From contig CM041465.1 of NCBI GenBank assembly GCA_023213395.1, positions 237,591,741 to 237,655,740 of the forward strand: a stretch of 64,000 nucleotides of DNA. The letters are read 5' to 3'. The position numbers were made by a program, and so were the translations under genes. Shown piece after piece: positions 1 through 10,923 of this stretch; position 1 is the first letter of the stretch; every line of letters begins with the position of its first letter. The notes beneath the pieces were generated by a model that did not search any database, was not told where the DNA came from, and saw only the letters and a list, made by a program, of their open reading frames with translations. Source of the stretch: Cycas panzhihuaensis (taxonomy: Eukaryota > Cycadophyta).

Positions 1-941
1 AAGGGGATTTACGCCGAAAAACCAAAAATTTTTTCTGGTGGACCATGTGGGGCCCACCGGGACCAGGGCTCCCTAATGCCCAGGTCCCCGCCTCTTTCTA
101 GGTCCAATTCAGACTCCGAGAGGCTTTCTGTTGCCCATAAGGGACACTAAAACTATACAGAAATCATGTAAAAACCTTAAAAGACCAACAAACTTTGAAC
201 TTTGAGATAGGCTGGGTTTAGTGATATCCACTCACTGGATCCGATCTTCTTCTGCTCATCGTCTGAGTCGGTCGTGTTGGCTCTCTCGCTCTCCGTCGTG
301 ATGGCCCGATCTCCCTCTGCGTGCCTCCAAAGTTGGGCGGTGCTCCGCTGCGTAAGGAAATGGCTCTGGTTTCGTACGAGAGCTAGTGAAAATGAATCTA
401 TTTTCCTGTTAATTTCCTTATATAGGCGGGGGCCCCAATGGGCACTTCCTCCGTTTTGGGTCTCGCGATAGTCGTTGGGACTGTCTCGTCCCCCTATTTG
501 CCTTTGCCTTCTGGCCTTGTTGTCAATTGCGCTATGTTGATGCCCTTTTTGCCCTCCTTTGCAAGGGCATTTATGGTGCCTCATTATTGCGCTTTTGCGA
601 GGGCCCTTCTGCATCGTTTTGTGCGCTACTCTCATGCCTGCCTGAGTTTATACTCGTTTGGCTTGTCTCGTCGCCCTGGACTCGTTTCCACGGTCTTTTC
701 TCGCTCTTAGGGTCCCCAAAGGGAATGCTCCCCTGCCTGGGGGCATGTTTCACTTTCTAAAGTGACCTTTTGGTGCCCCAGGAGGCTTTTCCTTCTGACC
801 ACTCTCTGCTGGTGATCGGATTACTTGCTCTCACCCTGGGTAACCTCATTGCTAGGTCCTCCTACCCTTCACGACCACCTTTTGCTTGTTTTTTGAGTGT
901 TGCTTTCATTACCCACTGATTGCCTGGATTTTGTGTCACCT
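1..941. other. T1 internal spacer upstream of aRH
   Basis: No coding region is supported here; the open frames are short shadows in a CpG-rich stretch. Read on the minus strand, the segment has the character of the spacer between aRH and the antisense PMD-like gene in T5 (about 33.1-34.3 kb) and T6 (about 57.1-58.2 kb). A short motif about a trailing 'agggct/aggga(t)ccctagt' text near 60-100 resembles 57890-57920 in reverse. By that comparison the PMD-like gene of T1 would begin just outside the left edge. This is inference from partial similarity. Confidence 0.45.
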
Positions 942-1364
942 ATGTCTGTCTACATCTTTACCCATGGCGGAAGCCGCGGTAATCATGGACCTTCTGCCGC
1001 TGCGTAGATCCTCCGCAGCCCTTCCGGACACGATTTCTTCTACTCTGGGATTTTCCTCCCAGAGGCTACCAACAACGAAGCTGAATATACAACTGTTATT
1101 GAAACCCTCACTGATGCTCTCCGTTTCCATCATGGATCCATCGTTCTGCTTTGTAACTCTCAAGTTGTGGTGTCTCATCTCACCCAAGTTTACCAGGTGT
1201 GGTGCCCTCACTTGAGGACTCTCACTTCTGCTGCCAGATCTCTCCTGGCCCGCTTCTCTTCCGTCAATATCCAGCATATCCCTCAAGCTCTCAACGCTGA
1301 GGCAGATAGTCTCGTTCGCCTCATCCTTGAGCGCCGCCTTCCTCTCCTTGTTGACCGTCCCTGA
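942..1364 (+). pseudogene. T1 archaeal-type RNase H (aRH), decayed
   Basis: This is the additional RNase H that Tat elements carry downstream of integrase, thought to help remove RNA from the RNA/DNA hybrid in reverse transcription. One frame from 942 reads through the whole domain with a single internal stop at 1014, to a stop at about 1362. Visible motifs are the first strand with GGSRGN, then NNEAEYTTVIETL carrying the catalytic Glu, LLCNSQVVVSHL, and HIPQALNAEADSLV with the final Asp. Two acidic positions look lost. The Asp before GG is His (the T6 copy has IYIDGG), and the Asp of the CDSQ motif is Asn (the T6 copy has CDTQ). With the stop, the copy is almost certainly inactive. The same domain occurs at 32.7-33.05 kb and 56.65-57.09 kb. 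Confidence 0.85.
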
Positions 1365-1768
1365 GGCCTGCTTGGCCCTCCTGTCACCCAAGCCCTAGGT
1401 CGTCTCACTTTATTTTGCGATCCGTTCGCACCTTCGAAACCTGGCCACTGATGAGGTAAAACTATGGTGCCCACTCTTTGTTTACTCTTTACTTGATTAT
1501 GCATGCTCTCCTTTGCATCCCTTGTGGTGGGGGCAGCCCCCTCACCTGTCTCATTCTTCCAGTCAGTTTCCAGGTGGCTCATAGGCAGCCCCTATGATGT
1601 CTCCACCGCCGCCTTCGTATCCACGCGTTCTGCCACGACACTCGTCAGCACCCTTGCCTACTGTTATGATCTTGATTGATATATATATATACATATGTAC
1701 TCTTGTGATTGTGTTGCGGCGTCGCCATCGCACGAGCTTACGAGCGGCGAGGCTCTGCGCCGAGGCGA
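1365..1768 (+). other. T1 spacer between aRH and 3' LTR
   Basis: This is a non-coding stretch of about 400 bp, much shorter than the matching spacers of T5 and T6 (about 550-670 bp). It holds a short (TA)n tract at about 1677-1690. Its last 20 bases should contain the polypurine tract, but only a weak purine run (GAGGCGA, 1762-1768) is left just before the LTR. T5 and T6 have clearer tracts at the same place. Confidence 0.5.
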
Positions 1769-4317
1769 TGTTTCCAGCTTCGAGAATGGATACGGAATCA
1801 CCTTCGGTAAGTGCAGGTATGTCTCTCGCATTATCCTCGCTTTCATTTGATGAGTGTTTGCTTGCATGTCTGCCTGTGTGTGGCTTCGTGGGCGACTTTT
1901 TCAGCGTCCACACTTATTTTAGCCTATGACGACTATAGCAGGGGCACACTCCCAGCGAGTGTGGCACCCCGGTGGCCACTTCACTTCCCGCATCTGCCCT
2001 CCTCGCTCCAAGATCCACTCAATTTGCGACACCTCTACCCGTGTGATGACCGGTCATCGGTTGGTCAACTTGCCACCCCGTTTGAGCCTTAGTTTTGCTC
2101 CCTTGGACCCGTTTGTTGGCTTGTTTACCCCTGGGTAGGTGTTCTAGCCTCCTATTAGTCCTTTTGGTCATACTTTGACCCGGTGGTGGTGAGCCCATTT
2201 TGGCTCTAGGTGCGTCTGCATTTGGAATTTTCGCGATGCTTCTTTGGAATATTCAGATGCAGTGGAATTTGCGGCGGTATGACTATCTCAGGTTATTTTT
2301 TAAAATCTGCCGTGGTAATTTCGCATTTATTGTGAAACTGCCACGTGGCTCGCGCGTTAATTCTCTCCCAGTCGTGCCCTAATCACTCGCTTTAGGGTTT
2401 GTTTGAGTACTTAAGCCATTTTTGACTCATTTTCAAGGATTCTTTTGCTCACTTTTGGAATTGCTCTCAAGGAAACAACATCCTGCCCTGCTCTTCTCTG
2501 CTGTTCTGCTGCTGCTACTGGACCTGCGTCCCTCCTACAATGCCCTGCTCTTCCTTGGTGTGGCTGAGACATTCTCCCAGCCTCTCATACACCTTGGAGA
2601 GGGCCCCTTGGAGTGGTTCCAGTTGATCTTTGCCCAGGCAGTCCATAAGTGCCCCAAGTGCAGGTGTTTCCCTTCACATCTCTTTAGCAGGGTCTCAAAC
2701 CTGCTGTACTCTTCACTGCCCTTTGGCTGAGGCAAGTCCCTTACCTCCTTCACTTAGGTATCTTTTGATTTACATTGTTTTCTTTAGGATATTAATGCTC
2801 CAACTTGCTTGCTCTCTGTTGGTGATTGTGAGTTTGTTTTCCTTCCCTTTTAGTAGGCAGTTCCACCACTATTTTATGCCTCTTTCCTGTGTTTGCTACT
2901 CAAGGCAGTGGCGTTGAGGGCTGGCATAGGTTTTAGAGAGGAGCTGGGTGGATTTCGTACCACCTTCCACGCTCCCTAAGTGGCTCTAAGCCCTCCAAAG
3001 CCTCCCTCTCGCCCCGTGTTGCCCTTGGCTTGCAAACAAGGGTTTGTAGGCCCTCTTTTAGCTGCCCAAACTAGTGCTGTCACATGTTGCAGTGCTGATT
3101 TGAGGCCTTTGTTCAGGTTTGGGCAGCACTCATAAGTCACAACCGCTAGTCTTTGCCTCGCTTTATTCCCGCCTGCCCGGCTTGCTCCTTATAGCATCCT
3201 GGTTCGCTGTAGGTTTTCTTGGGCCTCTCTTTGCCCCTTTGTTGCCATTTTCTAGCCCTTGCTCTTGGCCTTGTCCTCACTGCCTTGTGGCTCTTGAGGG
3301 GAGGTTAGGGCATCATTTGTGGGAGGTAGGCCACTTTGAGGCTTACCGATCATTTACTTTCGCCTTGGTCACTCTCTTTTGGGTACTTTCATTGTTGGAT
3401 TGGCACTAACGCATGGGTATTTAGATTTACTTTTATACTATTTAGGCATATATTGTTAGAATCTTATATTGCATGTTAGTGTTCTTCCTCCGGGAAGGGA
3501 GAGACCGCCATTGCTTGCAGGTATTTGGGGAGCGTGGAGGATATCGTCCGCTAGCCCCGTCGCCGGTAAGTCCCTTTGTATACATTACATTTTTCGTATT
3601 GCTTCATTATCAGTTGGCGTTTCCTTTCTTCCTTTGGCATTGCTTTTGTTTTCCGGGGAAGGTAAGGAAGCCCCCCTTTCAACCCGCCGCAACATCTCAC
3701 GCCCAACGCGTCGTGTGGAGTGGTTTGGTGCTCCTCGAGAAGGCTTTCGTCACGCACGCCCTTGGTCCATGTGCACGTCTTGCTCCACTTTGCTAGCCCC
3801 TTTTTCCTTTTGATTTTTCCTTTAGTAATTAACATATTGAAGAGTAAAAAGGAAATTTGGTCTTGTATTTGGTTGCGTTTCATTTATTTTGTTACACATA
3901 TCTTTACCGCCTATAGGAAAGGTTGTAGGAACCACCCTTCTCTACCTTTCTCCTTCTCCCCTCGACCGCACAAGTTCCTTGCCTCTCGCGTCACTTGTGC
4001 ACTCGGTTAGCTTATTTAGGCACCCTCTTGACCTACTCCCTTTGGATCTTCTCTTCCCCCTTTCGGCCACCCAAGCATGGGAGGGTCCTGTCCCTAGGTC
4101 AACTCAGGTTTGCCCTACGCATCTTCACCCCTTGTTCGAAGCGGTGAAGGACCACCTGATAGTAGCCATATTCCATTGTAGATCCTGAACTCGCACTCCG
4201 GTGCACGGGGTGCTCTGCGTGATAGTTACTCTCCTCTTAGGTCTCACCTTTAATTATTCCACCACCCACTCTCTCCATGCCTACTAATTAGGTAGTTATC
4301 CCGTAGACACGCGTCCA
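1769..4317 (+). repeat. T1 3' long terminal repeat (2549 bp)
   Basis: The LTR begins TGTTTCCAGCTTCGAGAATG and ends ...GCGTCCA. The start matches the starts of the other Tat LTRs in the window (T7 at 61199; reverse strand of T5 at 32165 and 47274). It follows aRH, as a 3' LTR should. The sequence after 4317 aligns with reversed integrase rather than a primer binding site, so T1 is inserted in T2. The LTR keeps many CpG dinucleotides, unlike its relatives, and is probably the youngest here. Long open frames inside it (for example 3469-3813) have no recognisable domain and no counterpart in the sister LTRs. Confidence 0.85.
2340..2349 (+). promoter_or_regulatory. G-box palindrome in T1 LTR U3
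   Basis: The perfect palindrome GCCACGTGGC has the plant G-box core CACGTG, a bZIP/bHLH site. About 45 bases on is a telo-box-like TAGGGTTT (2393-2400), then a degenerate TATA region (about 2410). T2 has the same 10-mer at the same relative place (13086-13095). Regulatory function is inferred from motif and position only. Confidence 0.55.
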
Positions 4318-5253
4318 CTAGCCTGGCGGATAGACTCCTTACCAACAAGACCTCAGAGAGAGACCCGTAGAGAAGGAATCTCCACTTCTAATGGGAGAAT
4401 CACCTCTATCATGTAGACTAGGAAGAAAGGAGTCATTCCTATAGCCATATAGATAGACGTGTGATATGCCCATAGCGTGGAAGGGAGCTGGAGGTGCCAA
4501 TCTCTTTGAGATTAGGTAATAGTTTTCTTTAGAATATTTATAAGAGTTTTATTGAATTATTCGACTTGGCCATTGGCCTGGGGATAATAAGGAGAGGAAT
4601 TCTTGTGAGAAATATGGAATTTCTCATAAAGCTCATCCATCTCCTTGTTGTAAAAAGGAGTTCCGTTATCCATGATCAAGACATTGAGAACCCCAAAGCG
4701 GCAGATGATGTGTTGGTAGATGAAGGTAGCTATCGTCTTACCAAGAGTAGTAGTCAAAGGAATGGCTTCCACCCATTTAGTAAAGTACTCCGTAGCAGTC
4801 AAGATAAACTTGTGCTACAATGAAGAGGATGGGGTTATGTCTCCAATGAGGTCCAACCCCCATTGGGAGAAGTTCCATAGAGGTATAATGGGGTGGAGAG
4901 CCTCAGAAGGCAAGTGAGTAATGTTGGCATGCTCCTAACATTGCTGACATCTCAGGGCATAGGCATGGGCATATTTGAAAAGGGACAACCAATAGTACCC
5001 CATACAAAGGATCCTTTGGACCATGGATTGGCACCAAAGTAGCCCCTGCAAATGTCATGATGGCATTCATGAAGTATTTGGTCCGTTTCGTCAGGGGTGA
5101 CACAGCGAAGAAGGATCCCATCAAAGGATCTCTTGTACAACACCTAACCCATAAGAAAGTACTATCTAGTAGTTGCCTGAATATGAGACCTAACTTTATC
5201 ACTAGTGTCAGGGTGATACTGCTGTTGAGTGAGATATTGCATGATGTCCCCAT
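4318..5253 (-). pseudogene. T2 integrase, 3' truncated
   Basis: Integrase inserts the element's cDNA into host DNA. From the N-terminal side, the zinc-binding region is at about 5140-4950 (HECHHDICRGYFGA, with frameshifts between two frames). The DDE core follows at 4802-4557 (TATEYFTKWVEAIPL, then MDNGTPFYNKEM, then SPYYPQANGQVE with the catalytic Glu). The C-terminal part lies at about 4556-4318 and includes [16 protein letters not shown], the conserved Tat stretch also seen in T5 at about 37.4 kb. The frame is broken by stops and at least one frameshift. It ends where the T1 LTR begins, so the chromodomain-free tail seen in T5 (37281-37060) is missing. Confidence 0.85.
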
Positions 5254-5471
5254 ACCACTCGCTATCAGTAAGCATATGAGGAGGGGAGTCCTGAACGGTC
5301 AGGATGGGCTCGTCAGGAAGAGAGTCATCAATAAGAACATCCAAAGGGTTCTAGATAGAAGCGTCAGCAAGTTCCTCGGCCACTACCATTCCCTTCTTTT
5401 ATTTCCTGTTAACGATGTGAAGATCAAATTCCTAAAGGAGGATAGCCTACTTATCGATCCTACTTGTTAGG

Positions 5472-5882
5472 TCAGGTTGAGTAAGTAAATAGTACAAGGG
5501 GATCGGATTGAACGATCACTCGAGTGGTATTTCCAAGCAAATAATACCTAAACTTCTTGGTTACATGTACCAAGGATAGGCATTCTTTCTCTGCAGGGGA
5601 GTAATTAAGTTTGACAGCCACGAGAGTACGACTGATGAAGTAAATAGCCCTCTTGGCTCTCGAATTGTCCTCTTGGGCCAACATGGCACCCAGAGATTCA
5701 TCGATTTCTGAGGTATACAAGATGAATAGCCTATTAAAGAGAGGCAACACTAATGTTAAGGCAGAAGCGAGGGCTTCCTTAAGTTCTTCAAAGGCTTGTT
5801 GGGCCTTAGAAGACCATGTAAATGAGCCTCCCTTCTTTAATAAGTTAGTGAGAAGTTTAGCATTTATGACGAAGTTTGCCAA
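5472..5882 (-). pseudogene. T2 pol RNase H domain (gypsy type)
   Basis: This is the canonical RNase H that follows RT in Ty3/gypsy pol. The open segment starts with the connection region (LLKKGGSFTWSSKAQQAFEE) and continues to FILYTSEIDESLGAMLAQED, then NYSPAEKECLSLVHVTKKFR. The aligned domains in T5 (38959-38420) and T4 (25688-25410) have the same motifs. It sits about 100 bp after the RT end with a stop between, so the polyprotein is no longer continuous. It is distinct from the aRH family at 942-1364. Confidence 0.85.
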
Positions 5883-5985
5883 AAAAATGCCTAAAGAAAC
5901 TAAGCCTACCTAAAAATGACTTAATTTATTGTTGCGTTTTAGGAGGTGGTATATCAAGAATGGCCTTGACTTTATTAGGGTCAAT

Positions 5986-6822
5986 TTAGATTCCTTGTTT
6001 AGACATAAGGAAACCAAGGAATTTGCCAGTGATTACGGTAAACACACATTTAAGAGGATTGAGGCTTACATGGTATTTGTGGCATCGTGTGAAGATGGCC
6101 CACAAATCAGCAAGGTGATGGGCTCTAATGCATGAAAGACCCATCATGTCATCCATGGAGACCTCCAAGGATTTGTTGATGAGATTGTAAAAAATGAATT
6201 GCATCGCCCTTTAATAAGTGGCGCCTACATTCTTAAGTCTGAAAGTCATCACCTTATAGGTGAAAGTACCCCATGGAGTAGTGAAGGCCATCTTGTGATG
6301 GTCTTCAAGAGAGATTTGAATTTGGTTATAGATAGAGAAGTCGTCCATTAAGGACATAACTTTGAAACCAGTTGTTTGATTGATGATCTGATCAATAAAA
6401 GGGAGTGGGAAATTGTCCTTAGGATATGCGTTGCTAATATCATGGAAATCAATGCATATCTGGATTGTCCCATTCTTTTTAGCAATAGGGACAATGTTAG
6501 ACACCCATTTAGGGTAGTAAATGGAAGTGATCAATCCTACATTGAGGAGTTTCTCAACTTCCATTTTAATAGCAATTGAGAGCTTAGGGTGAAGAGGGTG
6601 TTACTTCTGATACATAGGGCGAGTGCCAGGAATGGCAGTAAGGTTGTGGGTCATGATTGAAGGATCAATTCCCTTCATATCGAAGTAATCCCATGCAAAA
6701 ACATCCTGAAACTCCTGGAAAAGAAGGGTATACTCCTTCATTTCATTAAGAGAGCATTCCGCCCCTACCTTAATGACTTTGCCTTGGGCAAGGACTATGT
6801 CCTGGGTTGCCCCCATGCACAT
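5986..6822 (-). pseudogene. T2 reverse transcriptase
   Basis: Reverse transcriptase copies the genomic RNA. The order of motifs is an N-terminal region with FAWDYFDMKGIDPSIMTHNL, then EVEKLLNVGLITSIYYPKWV, KKNGTIQICIDFHDISNAYP, the catalytic-Asp region MSLMDDFSIYNQIQIS (T4 keeps LMDGFSGYN), WGTFTYKVMTFRLKN, and EVSMDDMMG at the YVDD position. Both Asp of the DD pair remain, but the preceding residues are changed and stops split the frame at about 6600 and 6207. It lies between protease and RNase H as in other gypsy elements. Confidence 0.88.
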
Positions 6823-7604
6823 GGCATTCCCCTCTTCAAAGTGGAGGGGGGCTCAATCAACAAGAAGGGATGGAATAGGGGATGGAGTTGGGTTAGCGAG
6901 AGAAGACCCAATAGCCAAGACCTTCTTATAACCAAGCCTATGGTGACCAGAAGGAAGGTTGGGCGTGGAGCCCGCTAAGTACTCAAGTAGGAATTCATCA
7001 TTCTCAAAGTAGTCCAGCCCATGGATGACCACACTTCGAGAAGATGAAGGGTGAGGGGAAGTACAAACAGTGGGGCCATGGTAGTTATCATGCTGCTCGA
7101 TGTTCCCGATAGACTCCCTGGAAGAGCCAAAAAGAAGTCCCTCTCAAGGGATAAGAGGAGGCTCCCCAACTTTGTTACCTATGTATAGCAACAAAGGGGA
7201 AGACTCAAGGAGCACTTGATCAATAGGGGCAATGACATCATATATAAGAGAACTAGTTTCTCCAACTATAGGGGTTCCAGAGTGGGATCTTGAACAAAGG
7301 GGCTACCCCCTACTCATGCCCAGAAGGGAAATGAGGTGAGGGAGATCCTCATCCTTGCCATCAGACTCATCGTCACTAAGTATGACAAGGTGCCTGTAAC
7401 TTCCAACACCAATAGGGGTGAAACATGTGAGGTTGGAAGAAGAGGATAAAGGATCTCCTTCGAAAAGAGATGAGTTGGGGATGTTAATAGAACAAGCAGA
7501 GGCATAGGTAGAAAGCCCTTTGTCACCTTTTATTTGGCCATAAGACACTTGGCAGGATTGATGTGGTTGTTTAATAGCAGGAATCTCCTAGAGACTACTC
7601 CCAT
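6823..7604 (-). pseudogene. T2 PR-RT linker
   Basis: This is the variable linker between protease and RT. Short open stretches remain, such as 7548-7303 with an acidic patch (SDDESDGKDEDLPHLISLLG). T5 has a similar acidic stretch at about 40.45-40.38 kb, so it is part of the polyprotein. No catalytic motif is visible. The coding continuity is lost through stops. Confidence 0.55.
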
Positions 7605-7925
7605 TCACCCTTCATGGATGAATTTAAGTTGCCCCCAATGGGACGAGCACACGGCTCCCATCTGATCGAGCCATGGACATCCCAACAATAGATTGTAGTC
7701 AACGTCAACGTCAAGGACTACAATATCAGTGAGGGCAGTCTTGTTCTCAAGAGTAAGCGGGATAGACATCAATCCCAAGGGTGTCTTTTCGATACTATTG
7801 TAGCCTTGGCACTGCCATGGAACCGGTTCTAAAGATGATATACCAAGCTCTTGTATAACACGCAAGGGCATGGCATTAACAGATGAACCATTGTCAACAA
7901 CGGTTCTTTGTAAAGTAAAATCTAG
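7605..7925 (-). pseudogene. T2 aspartic protease
   Basis: This is a retropepsin-like protease that cleaves the polyprotein. The active-site motif is visible as VVDNGSSVNAMPL at about 7900-7860 (Tat proteases read D-x-GSS here). It is followed by an open segment with SIPLTLENKTALTDIVV and the second conserved element YNLLLGCPWLDQMGA, ending in QLKFIHEG. T5 has the same domain at 41132-40668 with MDNGSFINA. The catalytic Asp is kept in both. The domain lies between gag and RT as expected. Confidence 0.85.
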
Positions 7926-8204
7926 AGTATCAATGGTAATAGTGAAAGGGAAGTGCCATTGGCACTCCCTTTTGCTAGCAGGGAGAAGATCCTTAGGATC
8001 AAAGGAGATGATGGGCTCACGACTCTAGGTGATACCCAAGGCATGAATGGGCGCGTCACCTAATCCTAAATCCTCTAAGAGTAATGTGTGTTATTCCAGG
8101 TAGCTCCTCAAGATATCCATTATGGACATTCTGGCAGCCACGATATAAAGCTCATCAATGACAGAGAAAGGCTTCCCCTTTGCAGTGGGTTAGGGAAGAG
8201 CCCT

Positions 8205-9785
8205 TCAAAAGTCATAACAGCTAGGACGCATAGGAATTGTCTTGGGGAGTGTAGGGGCTTCTAGAAGAGAAGTTTCTAGAAGAGGATCAGGATGAGATAT
8301 GGACAAAGAGGCACCATTTGCCTCTTTAATCACTTGAGACCAGGTTAAGACATATAATGGGGTGGTCTTAAGCAATTGAATGACCTTATTTTCCTTGTTC
8401 CAAGATCGCAAAGGTGATGGGGTATGTCGGTTGGGGGAACCCAAGGAAGAGGATGAATTCCTCACACCCTTCTCTTTGGCTTGGGAAGAGTGAGGGTTAT
8501 GAGACCTTCCTTAGTTCTGGTTATTCTTCTATTGGGGATTGCAATCATGTTCCCTATGTTTGGGGAAGGGATCTCTATGAACGGGCTAGTCTAGGTTGGG
8601 CCTAGACATCTGTTTGGGGAAAGAGTCACATTATGGGGTAGCCTTAGGATGCTATGCCCAACACCACGAATCATTGTGGAAGCACTCCCGATGGATGGAG
8701 CACCACTTCTTCTCAAGGGAAGAGTCAGGTTTCCTCACTTGAGAGGACTAGGTGTTGCGACCCTTGGAAGGAGCAACTTGTGAAGCCTGATGACCTAGCT
8801 TATTAAATGTAGGAGATGAAGGAGCTTGAAGCTTGAGTTCCTTCATAGTATGTTCAAATGAACGTATAGATGAAGTAAGAGGGTCTAGACTCTTCTCGGT
8901 AGAATGGTAAGAAGACCTAGTAGGTTGTTGAGTTTTAGTTTTTTTTTATGGTGGTGGGGCCTCATATCACTGTGAGGGCTTTAGAGGCTTCTTGAGTTTA
9001 GCCTAGATCTTAATGGCCTTAAGTGCCAAGTACTTCACTATAGCAGAGTCACACATAGTTGCCTCTGTTTTGAGGACTTCTACATAAACTTCTAGACTAA
9101 GGGCATTGACAAAAAGGTCCCTCTTCAACTCCTTAAGTAAAGTACCTTAGTGGAGTAAAGAAGTTCATGGAAACATCGCATAAAGTCATGATCCATTTCG
9201 TTGTGGCCTTATTTAAGCAATAAGAGGGATTTCATTCCACTCTCAAATAGGTGAGCCATATCAAAGTAGTTGATAAACTCACCCACGAGCTGCTGGAATG
9301 AGAAGATAGAATGCATGGGTAGGCAATAAAACCATTTAAGGGCATCCCCTTGAAGAGACCATGGAAATAATTTTATGAGGATGTGGTCCTAGGCCCAGTA
9401 ATTAATACATACTATAGAGAAACTATGAGCATGCTCTGTTGGGTCTTGCGACAAACTCCCATCGAATTTGGTGACTTTAGGAGGGTGGGGTGGTAAGTTA
9501 GTTCTTAGTGCCTCAATGGATAATAGGGTTGACCGATAGTCCATAATGGGATGTAACCTTGACTAGACCATATGGTCAATAGAAGCAGGAAATAATGACA
9601 AGTAGGTTTGGCTAAATCCTCCTTAGAGGGTTTGGTTCCAAAGGAGATGTTGTCCTCCTACTGCTGGGTGAAGAGGCATGAATCCTACATTCAAAGAAAC
9701 CTGTATAGGAGTGGATAAGTATCAACGTACCCATACCTCCTAGAGAGAGCTCTCCTTATTAAAAAAGAGATTGAGGGAATGTGCC
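8205..9785 (-). pseudogene. T2 gag, central and C-terminal parts
   Basis: Gag forms the virus-like particle. The capsid-like retrotransposon gag domain is recognisable at about 9500-9000 despite many stops (QDPTEHAHSFSIV, then GDALKWFYCLPMHSIFSF, then MDHDFMRCFHELLYSTK). A conserved serine/proline-rich stretch with SFEHTMKELKLQAPSSPTF lies at about 8870-8810. Next comes a cysteine/histidine motif, CSIHRECFHNDSWC, at about 8707-8666, which matches the zinc-knuckle-like motif of Tat gags and is repeated in T5. The last open piece is 8465-8205. Most stops are TAG where T5 or T4 has a sense codon. Confidence 0.78.
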
Positions 9786-10628
9786 TTAAGAAGGAGTTAG
9801 GCCTCCTTGCAAAGGCATGATGTAGGGTGCCATATAATATGGCAGGAATGAGGGGTAAGGAACTGGATTCTGCCCATATGGGCCACCTATGGGTGGCGTG
9901 ACCCTATAAGGGTATAGAGGGTCCATCCCATAAGCGGGTAAGGAGTTCCCTTTACCATGCCCCCATGGTTGAGTAGTGTAACTGGGAGGTATGTAGAGAT
10001 AAGGATCCTTGGGTTGATGTTGACATTGTGTGGGGATGGGCCCCCTGTGACTAAAGATAGGGGGACATGTGGGCCCCCTAGGTCTAATAGGTGGATAAAC
10101 AATGGTAAGAGAAGGACTAGTGGTTTGACTAGTCAGGGGTATACTCAACCCAAGTTGGGAAGATGACATGCCCTGAGTGGTTCCCAAGGAATAAAAACCA
10201 TGGGGAGAAGAAAAAGATGTAAAAGGTAGGCTCATCATGGGTAAAGCAGTTGAACAAGATGAGTGAGGTGAAAGGGATGTAGAAGAAGAGGGCGCAATGC
10301 TTTGTAAGACATTCTCAAACCACTTTGGGTGTGGTTGGAGATGTGCATCTTGGAAACATTGGCTCAAAGCTTCTACTACATCAGTAGGAGGAGTATCTGC
10401 TTGATCGTAAGAGGTGGAAGGAGCCTCATAGGAAGCAGATCCCATAGGATGGTCCTCATGAGAATCACCATAGGAGTGGTGAAACTCTAAAGGAGATGTA
10501 GGTTCTACTCCATGAGTAAAGGAATGGTGAGATTGGGGGTGTGGTTGGTCATCTAGATAATAAATGAGGTCTTCACTTCCTTGGGTAGACCCTTGGAAGG
10601 AAGTAGGTGGCTCTAGGGAATCAGACAC
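9786..10628 (-). CDS. T2 gag N-terminal ORF (280 aa), Pro/Ser-rich
   Basis: This is the longest uninterrupted open frame in the window. It starts at an ATG 275 bp downstream of the primer binding site, so it is the natural 5' start of gag. The product is rich in Pro, Ser, His and Tyr and reads like a disordered N-terminal gag extension. An example is the C-terminal run of PYPSFLPYYMAPYIMPLQGG. I see no catalytic motif, signal peptide or membrane segment. In T5 the same region (about 43.74-42.7 kb) is broken into short pieces. It ends in a stop before the gag capsid domain, so the protein would be truncated. Whether it is expressed is unknown. Confidence 0.65.
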   Translation of the reverse strand: MSDSLEPPTSFQGSTQGSEDLIYYLDDQPHPQSHHSFTHGVEPTSPLEFHHSYGDSHEDHPMGSASYEAPSTSYDQADTPPTDVVEALSQCFQDAHLQPHPKWFENVLQSIAPSSSTSLSPHSSCSTALPMMSLPFTSFSSPHGFYSLGTTQGMSSSQLGLSIPLTSQTTSPSLTIVYPPIRPRGPTCPPIFSHRGPIPTQCQHQPKDPYLYIPPSYTTQPWGHGKGNSLPAYGMDPLYPYRVTPPIGGPYGQNPVPYPSFLPYYMAPYIMPLQGGLTPS

Positions 10629-10902
10629 ATAGGCGTGGTATGCCTAATCTGAAAGAGATCCCTCCATGATCGAATCGAGATTTGATGCAGGAAGGGAATG
10701 ATATGAAGGCTCTTCTAACAATATGGGTAGGGCTCATAAATGACATGAGAATCATCACATATAAGTCCTGCCTATGTGCTAGAGGAAGAGGTAAACAAGG
10801 TTATACACATGTTGGGGGATGCCCAACAAAATCAAAAGGGAAAGCTACCAATAGGTAGTAGCACCAACAGAAAAAGGACAAAGACTAATTCCCTTACTGG
10901 TG

Positions 10903-10922
10903 GGTCCCAAGTATGGTCACTA
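10903..10922 (-). other. T2 primer binding site (decayed)
   Basis: On the minus strand it reads TAGTGACCATACTTGGGACC, one base after the LTR end. The intact form in T5 and T7 is TGGCGACCATACTGGGGACC. The differences are mostly CpG or CpHpG type transitions. It is complementary to the 3' end of a tRNA, probably an Arg tRNA as in Ogre elements. Confidence 0.75.
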
Positions 10923-10923
10923 G

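Noticed and set aside
886-1215. 109-codon plus-strand frame over the aRH region.
   Set aside because: It is in a different frame from the RNase H motifs; the aRH frame starts at 942.
3469-3813. Overlapping open frames of 107-114 codons in the T1 LTR.
   Set aside because: They lie in LTR sequence, differ from the sister LTRs in frame, and show no domain.
4325-4340. TGGCGGATAGACTCC after the T1 LTR looks like a primer binding site.
   Set aside because: The stretch aligns with reversed integrase of T5 (about 37370-37395) and continues into INT text, so it is T2 coding sequence. T1's LTR is a 3' LTR.
9957-10166. Plus-strand frame opposite gag.
   Set aside because: Shadow of the gag N-terminal ORF 10628-9786; no domain of its own.
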